Positions 1 to 10,309 of a stretch of DNA of 57,409 bases are shown here, piece by piece. The position numbers were made by a program, and so were the translations under genes. Source of the DNA: Polyangiaceae bacterium (GTDB lineage: Bacteria > Myxococcota_A > Polyangia > Polyangiales > Polyangiaceae); contig JADLEQ010000052.1 in assembly GCA_020846005.1 (NCBI GenBank), forward strand, positions 1-57,409, written 5' to 3'. The notes under the pieces were generated by a model. It was given only the letters and a program-made list of their open reading frames with translations. It did no database searches and was not told the DNA's origin. The first letter of the stretch is position 1. The number at the start of each line of letters is the position of its first letter.

Positions 1-1050
1 CCCGCGGGCTGGTGCGGCGGCGGTGGTACGGCGCGGGCGCGATGGCGCAGGCGGTGGCGCTGTACGCGCGCGGCGCGACGAGCGCCGAGGTGCGAGCCCG
101 GACCAGTCCGTCGCGGGTGGTGGGGGCGCCGGCGACGGAGCGGTGGGTGAGTTGGACGACAGCGCCGGCACGGGTAGAAGCCCGCCCGGCGCGCGTCGAC
201 CACGCGCTGGATCTGCCGGGTGTCGTCCGCGCGCGAGCGTGACCGCTGGGAACCAGGCCACCGCGGCGCACGCGTGCGACGACGGCGTCGTCGAACGCAT
301 CCACTCGCGGCGAGCCGGGGCTCGTGGAGTAGTGACTCCGAGCCCTTCCCTCCTGGAGCGGTCGCGCGGATCGTCCGATCGGCGCGCGACGGAGGCCAGC
401 TACGCCGTCAGTACGGCCCGCTCAGCATCCGCCGTTTCGGGTGGCTGCCGCCGCCCGCCACCCTGCGCGAGCTGTCCCACGGCGCCCCGCGCGAGATCGA
501 CCGCCGCGCGACGGCGTCACGCGGGCGCCGCGGCGTGCCCGCGGCGAGGTCCGCCACGCCGCGCGCCGGGGCCGGGCCGCCCGCCGGCGTTGCCCCCGCC
601 ACGCCGTCGGGCGCGGCGCTCGACGCGGGGCGGGAGCCACGGGTGCGCTTCGTCGCGAGGCCCGGCACCCTGCGCGAACCGAGGAGCCGCACGCCTCGTC
701 GCCGGCCGCCGGAGCGTCGCCGGGCGCGCCCTCCGCGGTGCGCGCCCCGACGATCGGCCACCTACGACTGGAGTCCCGCGCGGCGCTGGCGCCGGGCACG
801 GCGCACACGACGCTGCACCTCGACGACACCGGCGCGCGCCCCGCCGTCGCGACCGAGCGCGCGGCGCGGGTGGACGCCGCTCCTCGGTAGGCGCCGCCGC
901 CGCCCGTGCGCCGCCCGCCCGCCGCGTGGCCGACGCTGGCGGCGGAAGCGCCGCGGGGCGCTCCCCGCGCGCGAGCTCCGGCGCTAGAACCCCTCGGCGC
1001 CCGTCGGCGCGCGCCCCGGCCGGCCGCGACCCTCGGCGTTCGCACCTCGC
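1..1050. other. No supported gene; possible degenerate sequence
   Basis: I see no convincing coding region in this stretch. Reading frames are open on both strands because of extreme GC content, but their translations are Arg/Ala/Pro/Gly-rich without domain structure. The only suggestive piece is plus strand 12-242, a 76-residue frame whose first 30 residues (with ...AVALYARGATSAEVRAR...) loosely resemble a helix-turn-helix start such as those of transposase-like proteins. It stops without any further recognisable domain. The stretch may be a decayed gene or a long leader in front of the regulator that starts at 1051. Confidence 0.3.
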
Positions 1051-3219
1051 ATGACCGCCCGAGTCCTCGTCGTAGACGACCACCGCGACATGGCGGACGG
1101 CGTCGCCATGCTGCTCGGCGAGCTCGGCCTGGAGGTGGAGGTCAGCTACTCGGCAGAGGCCGCGCTCGCCTCGCTCGCGCGCACCGAGTTCGCCCTCGTG
1201 CTGAGCGACGTGCGCATGCCGGGGATGGACGGCGTCGCGCTCCTCGGCCGCGTGCGGGAGCGCTGGCCGCACACGCGCGTCGTGCTCCTCACCGGTCACG
1301 GCACGATCGACTCGGCCGTCGAGGCCATGCGCGACGGCGCCAGCGACTACCTCACGAAGCCCTTCGACAACCAGGCGCTCGTCGAGGTCGTGCGGCGCCA
1401 CGTGGCGGGCGCGCTCGGTCCGGCCGAGGACGCCAGCCAGGCGCTCGTCGCCGAGGTCGCCGCGCTCCTCTCGCCGGACGATCTGTTCGGCAGCCTGGCG
1501 ACGGCGCTCGAGGCGGTGCGGCGCGCCGCCGGCGCGGACGACTGCGAGCTGTTCCTCGCCGAGCCGGAGGGGCGCGACGCGGTGCTCTCGGTGTGGGCCG
1601 GGCCGGACGGCGACGCCCTCATGGACCGCACGCGCTTCGAGCCCAACGTCGGATACCCGGGGATTGTAACGGCCACCTCGGCGCCGATCTCCGTCCAAGG
1701 GGCGGTGGGGGCCGACGCGCGCTACCTCCGGCGGCGCGTCGCGGAGAGCGGGATCCGCTCCTACGCGTGCGTTCCGCTGCTCGAGCCGCGCGCCGCCCTC
1801 GGCTCGCTCCACCTGCTGTCGCGGCGCCCGGATTTCCCCGTCGACCAGGCGGTGCGGGTGCTCGAGCGCGTGGCGGTGCCGATCGCCAGCGCGATCCGCG
1901 CCGGTCTCGCGGCGCTCCGCCAGGCGGTCGACGAGCTCTGCGTCGAGCACGACGAGGGCTCGCGCGAGCAGCTCGAGGCGCTGCTCGCGCACGTCTGCCG
2001 AGCGGCCGGCGCCGAGGACGGCACGATCGTCCTGGTCGACCCGGAGACGGGCGCGCCGGCGCGCACGGTGTCGACCGGCACCGCGACGCAGCTCTGCTCG
2101 TTCGCGGAGGCTGGCGCCTGGTGCGATTGTCCGCCCGTCCGGCAGGGCCATGGCGTCACCAGCGACGGCGGGCGGCGCGGGTGGGCGCCGGCGTGCCGGC
2201 AGGGCGTCCCGCGCCGGGTGACGACACCCTGCTGCCTGCCGCTCGTCGCGAACGGCAGGTTCCTCGGGCTCATCACCGTCGACCTCGGTTCGCGGGGCCA
2301 AGGGCGCGGCTTCTCGCGGCTCGTGCCGCTGCTGGTGATCGCGCAGCAGATCGCCGTCCGGCTGACGCGCGGCCCGGCGAGCGCGCGCGCCGAGTCGGGG
2401 AGCGATCGGCCCGCCGCGGTCGCGCCGGCCGCCGAGCTCGAGGTCCGCTGCCTCGGCCCGTTCGAGGTCGTGCAGCGAGGGGCGCTCGTCCCGGCGGATC
2501 GCTTCTCGCGCAGCAAGGCGCTCACGTTGCTCAAGCTGCTCGCGCTCCGCGCCGGCACGCCGGTGAGCCGTGACTTCCTCATCGACAAGCTGTGGGAGGA
2601 CGCCGATCTGCTCGCCGGCGCCAACCGCCTCCACGGGGTCGTCCACGCGCTCCGCACCGTCATCGAGCCGCGCCGCGCCGACCGCGCGTGGACGTACGTG
2701 AAGAACCGAGGCGACCTCTACTACCTGGATCTCAACGCGCCGGTCGACGTCGATCTCGCGCGCTACCGCAAGCTGGTCGGGGTCGGCCTGCGCCCGCAGC
2801 GGACCGACGCCGCCGAGAGCATCGCGCTCCTCGAGCAGGCGGTCGCGCTCTACCGCGGCGAGCTCTTCGCCGACGATCCCTACGCCGAGTGGTGCGAGCA
2901 GGAGCGCCGCGAGCTGCTCGAGCTGCAGGTCGGCGCGCTCGAGCGCCTGGCGAAGCTGCACGCGGCCGATGGCGACGTCGACCGCGCCATCCTCCACCTC
3001 CGGCGCGCCACGCTCCTCGCGCCGTACCGCGAGGCGCCGATGGTCGCGCTGCTCGAGCTCCTCGTCGACGCCGGCCGCGCGAACGAGGCGCGGGCGCACT
3101 ACGAGGAGTTTCGTCGGCTCGTCGTGCGTGAGCTCGGGATGGAGCCGTCCACGGCGCTCGAGGCGTTCCGCAAGGCGGGCTTCCGATCCGCGCCGCGCGT
3201 CGCGCTCCCCGTCGGCTGA
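1051..3219 (+). CDS. Response regulator with REC, two GAF, winged-helix and BTAD domains
   Basis: 722 residues, probably a cytoplasmic transcription regulator. Residues 1-118 form a receiver domain with acidic D10, phospho-acceptor D53 (SDVRMPGMDG), T81 and K103 (TKPF). Residues about 140-285 and 293-440 look like two GAF sensor domains. The second carries six cysteines (C349, C358, C360, C382, C394, C395), which could bind a metal or Fe-S cluster or act as redox switches (inference). Residues about 463-560 resemble an OmpR/SARP-type winged helix and 565-712 the helical BTAD repeat domain of SARP activators. It lies 282 bp upstream of narC on the same strand, so control of the nar operon is the obvious hypothesis. 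No histidine kinase gene is adjacent. Domain calls are from pattern recognition; the architecture is clear, the ligand is not. Confidence 0.88.
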   Translation: MTARVLVVDDHRDMADGVAMLLGELGLEVEVSYSAEAALASLARTEFALVLSDVRMPGMDGVALLGRVRERWPHTRVVLLTGHGTIDSAVEAMRDGASDYLTKPFDNQALVEVVRRHVAGALGPAEDASQALVAEVAALLSPDDLFGSLATALEAVRRAAGADDCELFLAEPEGRDAVLSVWAGPDGDALMDRTRFEPNVGYPGIVTATSAPISVQGAVGADARYLRRRVAESGIRSYACVPLLEPRAALGSLHLLSRRPDFPVDQAVRVLERVAVPIASAIRAGLAALRQAVDELCVEHDEGSREQLEALLAHVCRAAGAEDGTIVLVDPETGAPARTVSTGTATQLCSFAEAGAWCDCPPVRQGHGVTSDGGRRGWAPACRQGVPRRVTTPCCLPLVANGRFLGLITVDLGSRGQGRGFSRLVPLLVIAQQIAVRLTRGPASARAESGSDRPAAVAPAAELEVRCLGPFEVVQRGALVPADRFSRSKALTLLKLLALRAGTPVSRDFLIDKLWEDADLLAGANRLHGVVHALRTVIEPRRADRAWTYVKNRGDLYYLDLNAPVDVDLARYRKLVGVGLRPQRTDAAESIALLEQAVALYRGELFADDPYAEWCEQERRELLELQVGALERLAKLHAADGDVDRAILHLRRATLLAPYREAPMVALLELLVDAGRANEARAHYEEFRRLVVRELGMEPSTALEAFRKAGFRSAPRVALPVG

Positions 3220-3501
3220 CGCCCACACGCGCGTGAGCCCGGCGAGCCGGGCGCCCCGCGCCGCCTCCGGCCCCCCCGCCGCCGAACGCGCGTTCAGCGT
3301 CGCTCGGCCGCGCGCTGGCCGCTCCAGCCGTCCGCGCTCCGGCCGCTCGGCCGCTCGCCTCGTCGCAGTGCCGCTTTTGCCCAATCCTTTCAAATACTTC
3401 CGAGGAAAACACGGAGCTCGCCCCCGCGGTAAGCGGGCCGTAAGAGGCGCGGTGCATCCCTGCACCCTGCCCGGCGCCTGTGCGCCCGGCTCGGAGGCGC
3501 G
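3220..3501 (+). promoter_or_regulatory. Intergenic promoter region of the nar operon
   Basis: Gap between the regulator and narC. Positions about 3366-3415 are clearly less GC-rich than the surroundings (around TTTTGCCCAATCCTTTCAAA), as expected of a promoter. I could not find a convincing FNR box or a good sigma-54 -24/-12 element. A strong ribosome binding site, GGAGG at 3493-3497, sits in front of the narC ATG at 3502. Confidence 0.4.
3451..3466. promoter_or_regulatory. Inverted repeat upstream of narC (candidate operator)
   Basis: GGTGCA-TCCC-TGCACC is a perfect 6-bp dyad with a 4-nt spacer, centred about 43 bp upstream of the narC start. Its position between the probable promoter and the start codon fits an operator or a small mRNA hairpin. 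The binding protein is unknown; the regulator at 1051-3219 is a candidate. Confidence 0.3.
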
Positions 3502-4359
3502 ATGAACAAGACGATCACCCTCTGGACGAGGCTCCTGCTGACGGCCAGCGTGCTGCTGTCGGCGATCGGGATGGCCTCTCCGGCTGCCGCCGCGAGCGGC
3601 GAAGAGACCTTCAAGAAGAAGTGCGGGGCGTGTCACTCCATCGGCGGCGGCAAGCTCACGGGTCCAGACCTGAAGGGCGTGACCGAGCGCCGGACGGAGG
3701 CGTGGATCCTTCAGTTCGTCAAGTCGCCGCAGAAGATGGCCGACTCGGGGGACGCCGCCGCGAAGGCGCTCCTCGCCGAGTTCGGCTTCCCCATGCCCGA
3801 CCAGGACGTGACGGACGCCGACATCAAGGCGATCCTCGCCTACATCGCGGGCGGCGGCGGCGGCGGTGGCGGCGGGGCTGCGGCACCCGCGGCGCCCGCG
3901 GCGCCTCCGAGCGCGGCCGACATCGAGCTCGGCGCCAAGCTCTTCCAGGGCCTCGTCCGCTTCGAGAAGAGCGGGCCGGCCTGCAACTCGTGCCACCACG
4001 TGAAGAACGACGCGGTCATCGGCGGCGGCGTCCTCGCCCGCGAGCTGACGACGGTGTTCACCCGCATGGGCGCGCCGGGCACCAGCGCCATCATCGGGCA
4101 GCCCCCGTTCCCGGTCATGGAGGCCGCGTACAAGGGCCGTGACCTCAGCCCGGCCGAGGTGAAGGCGCTCGTGGCCTTCCTCCAGGACGTGGCCGCCAAG
4201 GAGGCGATGCAGACTCCGGTGGACTACGGCAACAACCTGCTCATCGGCGGCACGGGCCTCTTCCTCGTCCTCGCCTGCCTCTACGGGCTGATCTGGCGCC
4301 GCCGCAAGCAGCTGCCGGTCAATCACGCCGTCTTCGAGCGTCAGGTGAAGTCGCAGTAG
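3502..4359 (+). CDS. narC: NarC-like membrane-anchored diheme cytochrome c
   Basis: 285 residues. A signal peptide (about 1-31, ending SPAAAA) is followed by two cytochrome c domains separated by a Gly/Ala/Pro linker (about 117-137). The heme motifs are CGACH at 41-45 and CNSCH at 161-165. A C-terminal membrane helix (about 246-264) with a following WRRRK stretch anchors it with the hemes outside the cytoplasm. It is the first gene of the operon and ends 53 bp before narG. In Thermus a diheme NarC encoded at the same place is needed for a functional nitrate reductase, so a role in electron transfer to, or assembly of, NarGHI is inferred here. Start chosen from GGAGG 4-5 bp upstream and the clean signal peptide. 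Confidence 0.88.
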   Translation: MNKTITLWTRLLLTASVLLSAIGMASPAAAASGEETFKKKCGACHSIGGGKLTGPDLKGVTERRTEAWILQFVKSPQKMADSGDAAAKALLAEFGFPMPDQDVTDADIKAILAYIAGGGGGGGGGAAAPAAPAAPPSAADIELGAKLFQGLVRFEKSGPACNSCHHVKNDAVIGGGVLARELTTVFTRMGAPGTSAIIGQPPFPVMEAAYKGRDLSPAEVKALVAFLQDVAAKEAMQTPVDYGNNLLIGGTGLFLVLACLYGLIWRRRKQLPVNHAVFERQVKSQ

Positions 4360-4412
4360 GCCGCGGCGCGCCCCCACAGCAACCCTAGCGAACGACACGG
4401 AGACCGAAAGTC

Positions 4413-7400
4413 ATGAGCTGGATTCAGGACATCATCTCGCCGCAGACGCGACAGTGGGAGGAATTCTACCGCAACCGCTTCCAGCACGATCGCATCGTGC
4501 GCAGCACGCACGGCGTGAACTGCACTGGCGGCTGCTCGTGGCAGATCCACGTGAAGGACGGCATCGTCGTCTGGGAGACGCAGCAGCTCGACTACCCGCT
4601 GCTCGAGGACTCCCTCCCCCCCTACGAGCCCCGCGGCTGCCAGCGCGGCATCTCGTACTCCTGGTACCTCTACAGCCCGCTGCGCATCAAGTACCCGCTG
4701 ATCCGCGGCGCGCTGCTCGACGCCTTCGAGGCCGCCAAGCGCAAGGCCGGCGGCGACGCGCTCGCCGCCTGGGAGGCGCTCCAGGGCGACGCGAAGAAGC
4801 GCGAGACATACCAGAAGGCCCGCGGCAAGGGCGGCTTCCGCCGTGCGTCGTGGGACACCGTCCTCGAGCTGATCGCGGCGGCGAACATCTACACCGCGAA
4901 GAAATACGGCCCGGATCGCGTGTTCGGCTTCTCGCCGATCCCCGCGATGTCGATGCTCTCCTACGCGGCCGGCGCGCGCTTCCTCCAGCTCTTCGGCGGC
5001 GCGAACCTCTCGTTCTACGACTGGTACTGCGACCTCCCCACGGCCTTCCCGGAGATCTGGGGCGAGCAGACGGACGTGTGCGAGAGCGCCGACTGGTACA
5101 ACGCGAAGATGATCGCGGACATGGGGGCGTGCCTCAACATGACGCGCACGCCGGACTGCCACTTCTTCGCGGAGTCACGGCACAACGGCACGAAGGCCGT
5201 CGTCTTCTCGCCGGACTTCAGCCAGGTCTGCAAGTACGCGGATCAGTGGGTCCCGCTCCACGCCGGCAGCGACGGCGCCTTCTGGATGGCCGTGTCCCAC
5301 GTCATCCTGAAGGAATTCCACCACGACCAGCCGACGCCGTACTTCCTCGAGTACGTCAAGCAGTTCACCGACAGCCCCTTCCTGGTGAAGCTCGAGAAGG
5401 ACGGCGACAACTACCGCCCGGGGCGGCTGCTCCGCGCCAACGAGCTCGAGGCCCACAAGGACGCCGAGAACGGCGAGTGGAAGTTCGTCAACATCGACGC
5501 AGCCAGCAACCAGCTCGTGCTGCCGAAGGGCACCGTCGGCCACCGCTGGGACAAGAAGGAGACCGGCAAGTGGAACCTGAAGTTCGAGAACGCTGCCGAC
5601 GACTCCGCCTACGATCCGCTGCTGACGCTGCTCAACAACCGTGACGAGACGCTCCCGACGGTGTTCGTGGAGTACGGCCTCGACAAGCAGGCCGTGCGCA
5701 GCGTGCCGGTGCGCTGGGTCGAGACGGTGAGCGGCAAGGTCGCCGTCACGACCGTCTACGACCTGATCATGGCGCAGTACGGCGTGAGCCGCGGCCTCTC
5801 CGGGGACTACCCCAAGGACTATACGGATCGAGACGCCGCGTACACGCCTGCGTGGCAGGAGATCTTCACGGGCGTCGACTCGAAGACGGTCCTCCAGTTC
5901 GCCCGCGAGTGGGCGAAGACGGCGGCGACCACCAAGGGTCGCTGCATGATCATCATCGGCGCCGGCATCAACCACTGGTACCACGCGAACCTGATGTACC
6001 GGTCCGGCGCCATGGCGCTCATGCTGTCCGGCTGCGTCGGCCGCAACGGCGGTGGGCTGAACCACTACGTCGGCCAGGAGAAGCTCGCCCCGGTCGACTC
6101 GTGGGCGGCGATCGCCTTCGCCCGCGACCACATCGGCGCGCCCCGGCTGCAGCAGGCGCCGCTCTGGCACTACATCAACAGCTGCCAGTACCGGTACGAC
6201 GGCCACTACTCGAAGTACAACGCCGTCCCCAAGAACGAGTGGACGAAGCTCCACACGGCCGACACCATCTACCGCTCCGTACGGATGGGGTGGATGCCCT
6301 TCTATCCGCAGTTCGTCCGCAACCCGCTCGAGGTCTGCAAGGACGCCGAGAAGAACGGCGCCAAGACGAACGACGAGATCAAGGAGTACGTCCGCAAGCA
6401 GCTCGCCGAGAAGAAGCTCGACTACTCCGTCGCCGATCCCGACGCGCCGGAGAACTTCCCGCGCGTGTGGTTCATCTGGCGCGGCAACGCCATCATGGGC
6501 AGCATGAAGGGCCACGAGTACGCCCTCAAGCACTACCTGGGCACGCACTCGAACACGATCGGCAAGGACATGCCGGACCACCCCGAGGAGGTGAAGTGGC
6601 ACGAGACGGCGCCGACCGGGAAGATGGATCTCATCGTGGATCTCAACTTCCGCATGGACTCGTCGGCGCTCTACTCCGACATCGTCCTGCCCGCGGCCTC
6701 CTGGTACGAGAAGGCCGACATGAACAGCACGGATCTGCACTCCTTCATCCACCCGCTGTCTCAGGCAGTGGCGCCGGTGTGGGAGGCGAAGTCCGACTGG
6801 GACATCTTCAAGGAGGTCGCCCGCGCCACCGCCGAGGTCGCGAAGAAGCACTTCCCCGGCGTCCACAAGGACGTGGTGGCGACCCCGCTCTCCCACGACA
6901 GCGTGGATGAGATCGCCCAGCCCACCATCCAGGACTGGTACCTGGGCGAGTGCGAGGCGATCCCCGGCAAGACGATGCACAAGATGGTCGTCTTCGAGCG
7001 GGACTACACCAAGCTCTACGAGCGGTACATCACGCTGGGCGAGGGCGTGCGGAAGAACGGCCTCGGCGGCCACGGCAACCACTACATGTGCGAGGCCGAG
7101 TACGACGAGCTCATCGCCTCGAACCACTACCCGGTCGAGCGCGTGGACGGCAAGGTCTACCCCTCCCTCAAGGAGGACAACCAGGCCGCGAACGTCCTGC
7201 TCCACCTCTCCACGCTCACGAACGGCAAGCTCAACGTGCGCGCCTACGAGAACATGGAGAAGAAGACGGGCCTGCGCCTCGCCGACCTCGGCGAGGGCAG
7301 CAAGGACGTGCACCTCACCTACGAGGATCTCCAGGCGCAGCCTCGCCGCTACAACACCTCGCCGCTCTGGAGCGGCCTGATGAACGACGGCCGCGCGTAC

Positions 7401-8033
7401 AGCGCCTACACCTACAACGTCGATCGTCTGGTGCCGTGGCGCACGCTCACGGGCCGCCAGCACTTCTATCTCGACCAGGAGATGTACATCGCCTACGGCG
7501 AGCACCTCCCGACGTACAAGCCCTCGCCCAAGCCGGAGGTGTACGGCGATCTCCGCGAGACGCTGAAGCAGGGCGAGGCGCTCACGCTGAACTGCCTCAC
7601 CCCGCACGGCAAGTGGCACATCCACTCCACCTACATGGAAAACCACCGCATGCTCACGCTGTCGCGCGGCTGCGAGCCGTGTTGGCTGAGCGAGAAGGAC
7701 GCGGAGGCCCTCGGCATCCAGGACAACGACTGGGTCGAGGTCTACAACGACCACGGCGTGTACTGCGCGCGGGCGTCCGTCTCGGCGCGCATCCCCCGCG
7801 GCGTGTGCATCGTGTACCACGTGCCGGAGCGGACGGTCGGCATCCCGAAGTCGCAGGTCCGCGGCAACCGGCGCGCGGGCGGCCACAACAGCTTCACCCG
7901 CATCCACCTGAAGCCGAACTATCTGAACGGCGGCTACGGGCAGTTCTCCTATCACTTCAACTACTGGGGCCCCATCGCCCCGCAGCGCGACACCCACGTC
8001 ATCGTGAAGAAGATGACCAAGGTCGTCTTCTGA
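4413..8033 (+). CDS. narG: Respiratory nitrate reductase alpha subunit NarG
   Basis: 1206 residues, close to the usual length (about 1250 in E. coli). Catalytic subunit that reduces nitrate to nitrite at a bis-MGD molybdenum site. The N-terminal Fe-S (FS0) motif is intact: H33, C37, C41 and C76, with the same spacing as H50/C54/C58/C93 of E. coli. The molybdenum ligand aspartate is D227 in CESADWYN (D222 in E. coli). The stretch [12 protein letters not shown] and EPRGCQRG are typical of the family. I see no twin-arginine signal peptide, so the N-terminus resembles membrane-bound NarG of the cytoplasmic-facing type. Slightly lower GC than the neighbouring genes by eye. narH follows after 20 bp. 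Confidence 0.97.
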   Translation: MSWIQDIISPQTRQWEEFYRNRFQHDRIVRSTHGVNCTGGCSWQIHVKDGIVVWETQQLDYPLLEDSLPPYEPRGCQRGISYSWYLYSPLRIKYPLIRGALLDAFEAAKRKAGGDALAAWEALQGDAKKRETYQKARGKGGFRRASWDTVLELIAAANIYTAKKYGPDRVFGFSPIPAMSMLSYAAGARFLQLFGGANLSFYDWYCDLPTAFPEIWGEQTDVCESADWYNAKMIADMGACLNMTRTPDCHFFAESRHNGTKAVVFSPDFSQVCKYADQWVPLHAGSDGAFWMAVSHVILKEFHHDQPTPYFLEYVKQFTDSPFLVKLEKDGDNYRPGRLLRANELEAHKDAENGEWKFVNIDAASNQLVLPKGTVGHRWDKKETGKWNLKFENAADDSAYDPLLTLLNNRDETLPTVFVEYGLDKQAVRSVPVRWVETVSGKVAVTTVYDLIMAQYGVSRGLSGDYPKDYTDRDAAYTPAWQEIFTGVDSKTVLQFAREWAKTAATTKGRCMIIIGAGINHWYHANLMYRSGAMALMLSGCVGRNGGGLNHYVGQEKLAPVDSWAAIAFARDHIGAPRLQQAPLWHYINSCQYRYDGHYSKYNAVPKNEWTKLHTADTIYRSVRMGWMPFYPQFVRNPLEVCKDAEKNGAKTNDEIKEYVRKQLAEKKLDYSVADPDAPENFPRVWFIWRGNAIMGSMKGHEYALKHYLGTHSNTIGKDMPDHPEEVKWHETAPTGKMDLIVDLNFRMDSSALYSDIVLPAASWYEKADMNSTDLHSFIHPLSQAVAPVWEAKSDWDIFKEVARATAEVAKKHFPGVHKDVVATPLSHDSVDEIAQPTIQDWYLGECEAIPGKTMHKMVVFERDYTKLYERYITLGEGVRKNGLGGHGNHYMCEAEYDELIASNHYPVERVDGKVYPSLKEDNQAANVLLHLSTLTNGKLNVRAYENMEKKTGLRLADLGEGSKDVHLTYEDLQAQPRRYNTSPLWSGLMNDGRAYSAYTYNVDRLVPWRTLTGRQHFYLDQEMYIAYGEHLPTYKPSPKPEVYGDLRETLKQGEALTLNCLTPHGKWHIHSTYMENHRMLTLSRGCEPCWLSEKDAEALGIQDNDWVEVYNDHGVYCARASVSARIPRGVCIVYHVPERTVGIPKSQVRGNRRAGGHNSFTRIHLKPNYLNGGYGQFSYHFNYWGPIAPQRDTHVIVKKMTKVVF

Positions 8034-8053
8034 GACCACGGGAGGATACGAAC

Positions 8054-9604
8054 ATGGATATCAGAGCCCAGATCTCGATGGTCTTTCACCTGGACAAGTG
8101 CATCGGGTGTCACACCTGCTCGATCGCTTGCAAGAACATCTGGACGGACCGCAAAGGCGTCGAGTACCAGTGGTGGAACAACGTGGAGACGAAGCCGGGT
8201 ACCGGGTACCCGAGCAAGTGGGAGAACCAGGACATCTACAAGGGGGGCTGGGAGCGGAACCAGGACGGCACGATCCAGCTCCGCGGCGCCGGGAAGGGCA
8301 AGGGTCTCGGGAACATCTTCCACAACCCGTACCTCCCCACGATCGAGGACTACTACGAGCCCTTCACGTACAACTACCTGAACCTCATCGAGGCTCCCCC
8401 CGGCGACGACCAGCCCACTGCCCGCCCGGTGTCGATGATCACCGGCGAGCCGATCGACGTGAAGATGGGCCCGAACTGGGACGACGACCTCAGCGGGACG
8501 CCGGACTACGCTCGCAACGACCCGAACATGGCGGGCCTCTCCCCGGCGGAGCGGCAGGCGATGTTCGAGCTCGAGCGGCTGGCCTTCTTCTACCTCCCGC
8601 GCATCTGCAACCACTGCCTGAACCCGGGCTGCGTGGCGTCCTGCCCGTCGGGCGCGATCTACAAGCGCGGTGAGGACGGCATCGTCCTCATCAACCAGAA
8701 GGTGTGCCGCGCCTGGCGCATGTGCGTGACCGCGTGCCCTTACAAGAAGAGCTACTACAACTGGCACACGGGCAAGAGCGAGAAGTGCATCCTCTGCTAC
8801 CCGCGCCTCGAGGCGGGGTACGCGCCGGCGTGCATGCACTCATGCGTGGGCCGCATCCGCTACCTCGGCGTGATGCTGTACGACGCGGACCAGATCGAGA
8901 AGACGGCCGCGGTGCCCGACTCCGAGCTCGTGAACGCGCAGCTCTCGATGATCCTCGATCCGTTCGATCCGGAGGTCATCCAGGCCGCCAAGGCGAACGG
9001 CATCGCGGACTCCACCATCAAGGCCGCGCAGAACTCGCCGACGTACAAGTTCGTGAAGACCTGGGGGATGGCTCTGCCGCTGCACCCCGAGTTCCGCACG
9101 CTGCCGATGCTCTTCTACGTGCCCCCGCTGCTGCCCGTCATGGCCTCCGTCACCGAGACGGACGGCGCGCAGAAGGCGAAGCTGAACCCGATCGCCAAGA
9201 CGTGGACGGACAACTGGCTCTACGACACCAGCACCGAGGAGCTGTGGGGCACCGTCGAACAGGCGCGCTTCCCGCTGAAGTACATGGCGGCGATGTTCAC
9301 GGCCGGTGACGAGAAGGCGATGGCAGAGCGCATCAAGAAGCTGATGGCCATCCGCATCTATCGCCGGTGGAAGACCGTCGGTGACGTGGACGAGGCCAAG
9401 GCGCGCAAGGTGCTGGCCGACGTGAACCTCACTGAGCTGCAGGCCGAGGACGTGTACTACCTGACCTCGCTCGCGAAGTTCAACGACCGCTTCGTGATCC
9501 CGCCCGCGCACCGCGAGCAGGCCCACGAGATGCTCGAGTTCGTGGGCGACCGCCGCGGCTCGACCGGCTTCGGCTTCCGCGAGACGCCCGCGCGAGGGAT
9601 GTGA
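8054..9604 (+). CDS. narH: Respiratory nitrate reductase beta subunit NarH
   Basis: 516 residues, the electron-transfer subunit carrying four Fe-S clusters between NarI and NarG. The N-terminal set is C16, C19, C22 and C26 (CIGCHTCSIAC). Further clusters are visible in CNHCLNPGCVASCP, CRAWRMCVTACPYKK and CILCYPRLEAGYAPAC. The Trp in CRAW is the residue that replaces a cysteine in the [3Fe-4S] site of NarH proteins. The ATG at 8054 is preceded by GGGAGGAT with good spacing and reads directly into the conserved start MDIRAQISMVFHLDKCIGC. The stop at 9602-9604 is one base from the narJ start, so the two are translationally coupled. Confidence 0.97.
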   Translation: MDIRAQISMVFHLDKCIGCHTCSIACKNIWTDRKGVEYQWWNNVETKPGTGYPSKWENQDIYKGGWERNQDGTIQLRGAGKGKGLGNIFHNPYLPTIEDYYEPFTYNYLNLIEAPPGDDQPTARPVSMITGEPIDVKMGPNWDDDLSGTPDYARNDPNMAGLSPAERQAMFELERLAFFYLPRICNHCLNPGCVASCPSGAIYKRGEDGIVLINQKVCRAWRMCVTACPYKKSYYNWHTGKSEKCILCYPRLEAGYAPACMHSCVGRIRYLGVMLYDADQIEKTAAVPDSELVNAQLSMILDPFDPEVIQAAKANGIADSTIKAAQNSPTYKFVKTWGMALPLHPEFRTLPMLFYVPPLLPVMASVTETDGAQKAKLNPIAKTWTDNWLYDTSTEELWGTVEQARFPLKYMAAMFTAGDEKAMAERIKKLMAIRIYRRWKTVGDVDEAKARKVLADVNLTELQAEDVYYLTSLAKFNDRFVIPPAHREQAHEMLEFVGDRRGSTGFGFRETPARGM

Positions 9605-9605
9605 C

Positions 9606-10298
9606 GTGACCGATCGGCTCCCCCTGTACGAGGCCCTGGCGGTCGTCTTCGACCGCCCGGGCCCCGCGCGCGCACAGGAGATCCGGCGCACGGCGGAGGT
9701 CCTCCGGCCCGGCTACCCGGACGCCGCCGAGGCGCTCGACGCATTCCTCGCGGTCGTCGGGGGCCTCGCGTCGGACGCCTTCGCCGAGCTGCACGTCCGC
9801 ACCTTCGACATCCAGCCCATCGCTACCCTCGACCTCGGCTACACGCTGTTCGGCGAGGACTACAAGCGAGGCGCGCTCCTCGCGGGGCTCGTGCGCGAGC
9901 ACCGCGAGCAGGGCGTCGACTGCGGCGGCGAGCTGCCGGACCACCTCCCGAACGTCCTCCGCCTGCTCGGGCGACTGCCGGACGGCGAGGTGCGGACGGA
10001 GCTGGTCACCGTGATCCTGGCTCCCGCCCTCGAGAACATGCTGCGGGAGTTCGACCCGACCCGCCTCGTGAAGAAGGAAGAGGTCTACCGGAAGCATCAC
10101 AAGACGCTGATCGAGTACGCCGAGCACGAGCAGCGCACCGCGTACCGCTACGCGCTCGAGGCGCTCCGCCACATGCTGAAGCGCGACTTCACGATCCAGA
10201 CGCGCCGCCTGCCCGTCGCCCAGGAGGGCAGCTTCGAGCGCGCGCTCGACACCGAGATGGACATCGAATCCTGCGGGCCCTGCGGCCCAACCGCCTGA
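9606..10298 (+). CDS. narJ: Nitrate reductase molybdenum cofactor assembly chaperone NarJ
   Basis: 230 residues with a GTG start immediately after the narH stop. NarJ chaperones bind NarGH during cofactor insertion and membrane attachment and are not part of the final enzyme. The sequence is helix-rich, with the typical segment TLDLGYTLFGEDYKRG at about 76-91 and ELPDHLPNVLRLLG. The C-terminal 40 residues are poorly conserved. Operon position between narH and narI is the standard one. Product assigned by sequence pattern and context. Confidence 0.93.
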   Translation: MTDRLPLYEALAVVFDRPGPARAQEIRRTAEVLRPGYPDAAEALDAFLAVVGGLASDAFAELHVRTFDIQPIATLDLGYTLFGEDYKRGALLAGLVREHREQGVDCGGELPDHLPNVLRLLGRLPDGEVRTELVTVILAPALENMLREFDPTRLVKKEEVYRKHHKTLIEYAEHEQRTAYRYALEALRHMLKRDFTIQTRRLPVAQEGSFERALDTEMDIESCGPCGPTA

Positions 10299-10309
10299 GA
10301 GGTAGTTTC

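Noticed and set aside
3366..3390. Possible sigma-54 promoter (TTTTGCCC) upstream of narC
   Set aside because: The -24 GG is missing at the required distance (AG instead), so it does not meet the consensus.
517..4398. A 1293-codon open frame on the minus strand opposite the regulator and narC
   Set aside because: It is the mirror of strongly recognisable plus-strand genes; extreme GC content leaves few stop codons in antisense frames, and the translation has no domain.
5175..8039. A 954-codon antisense frame opposite narG
   Set aside because: Same reason: no family resemblance, Val/Leu/Arg-rich shadow composition.
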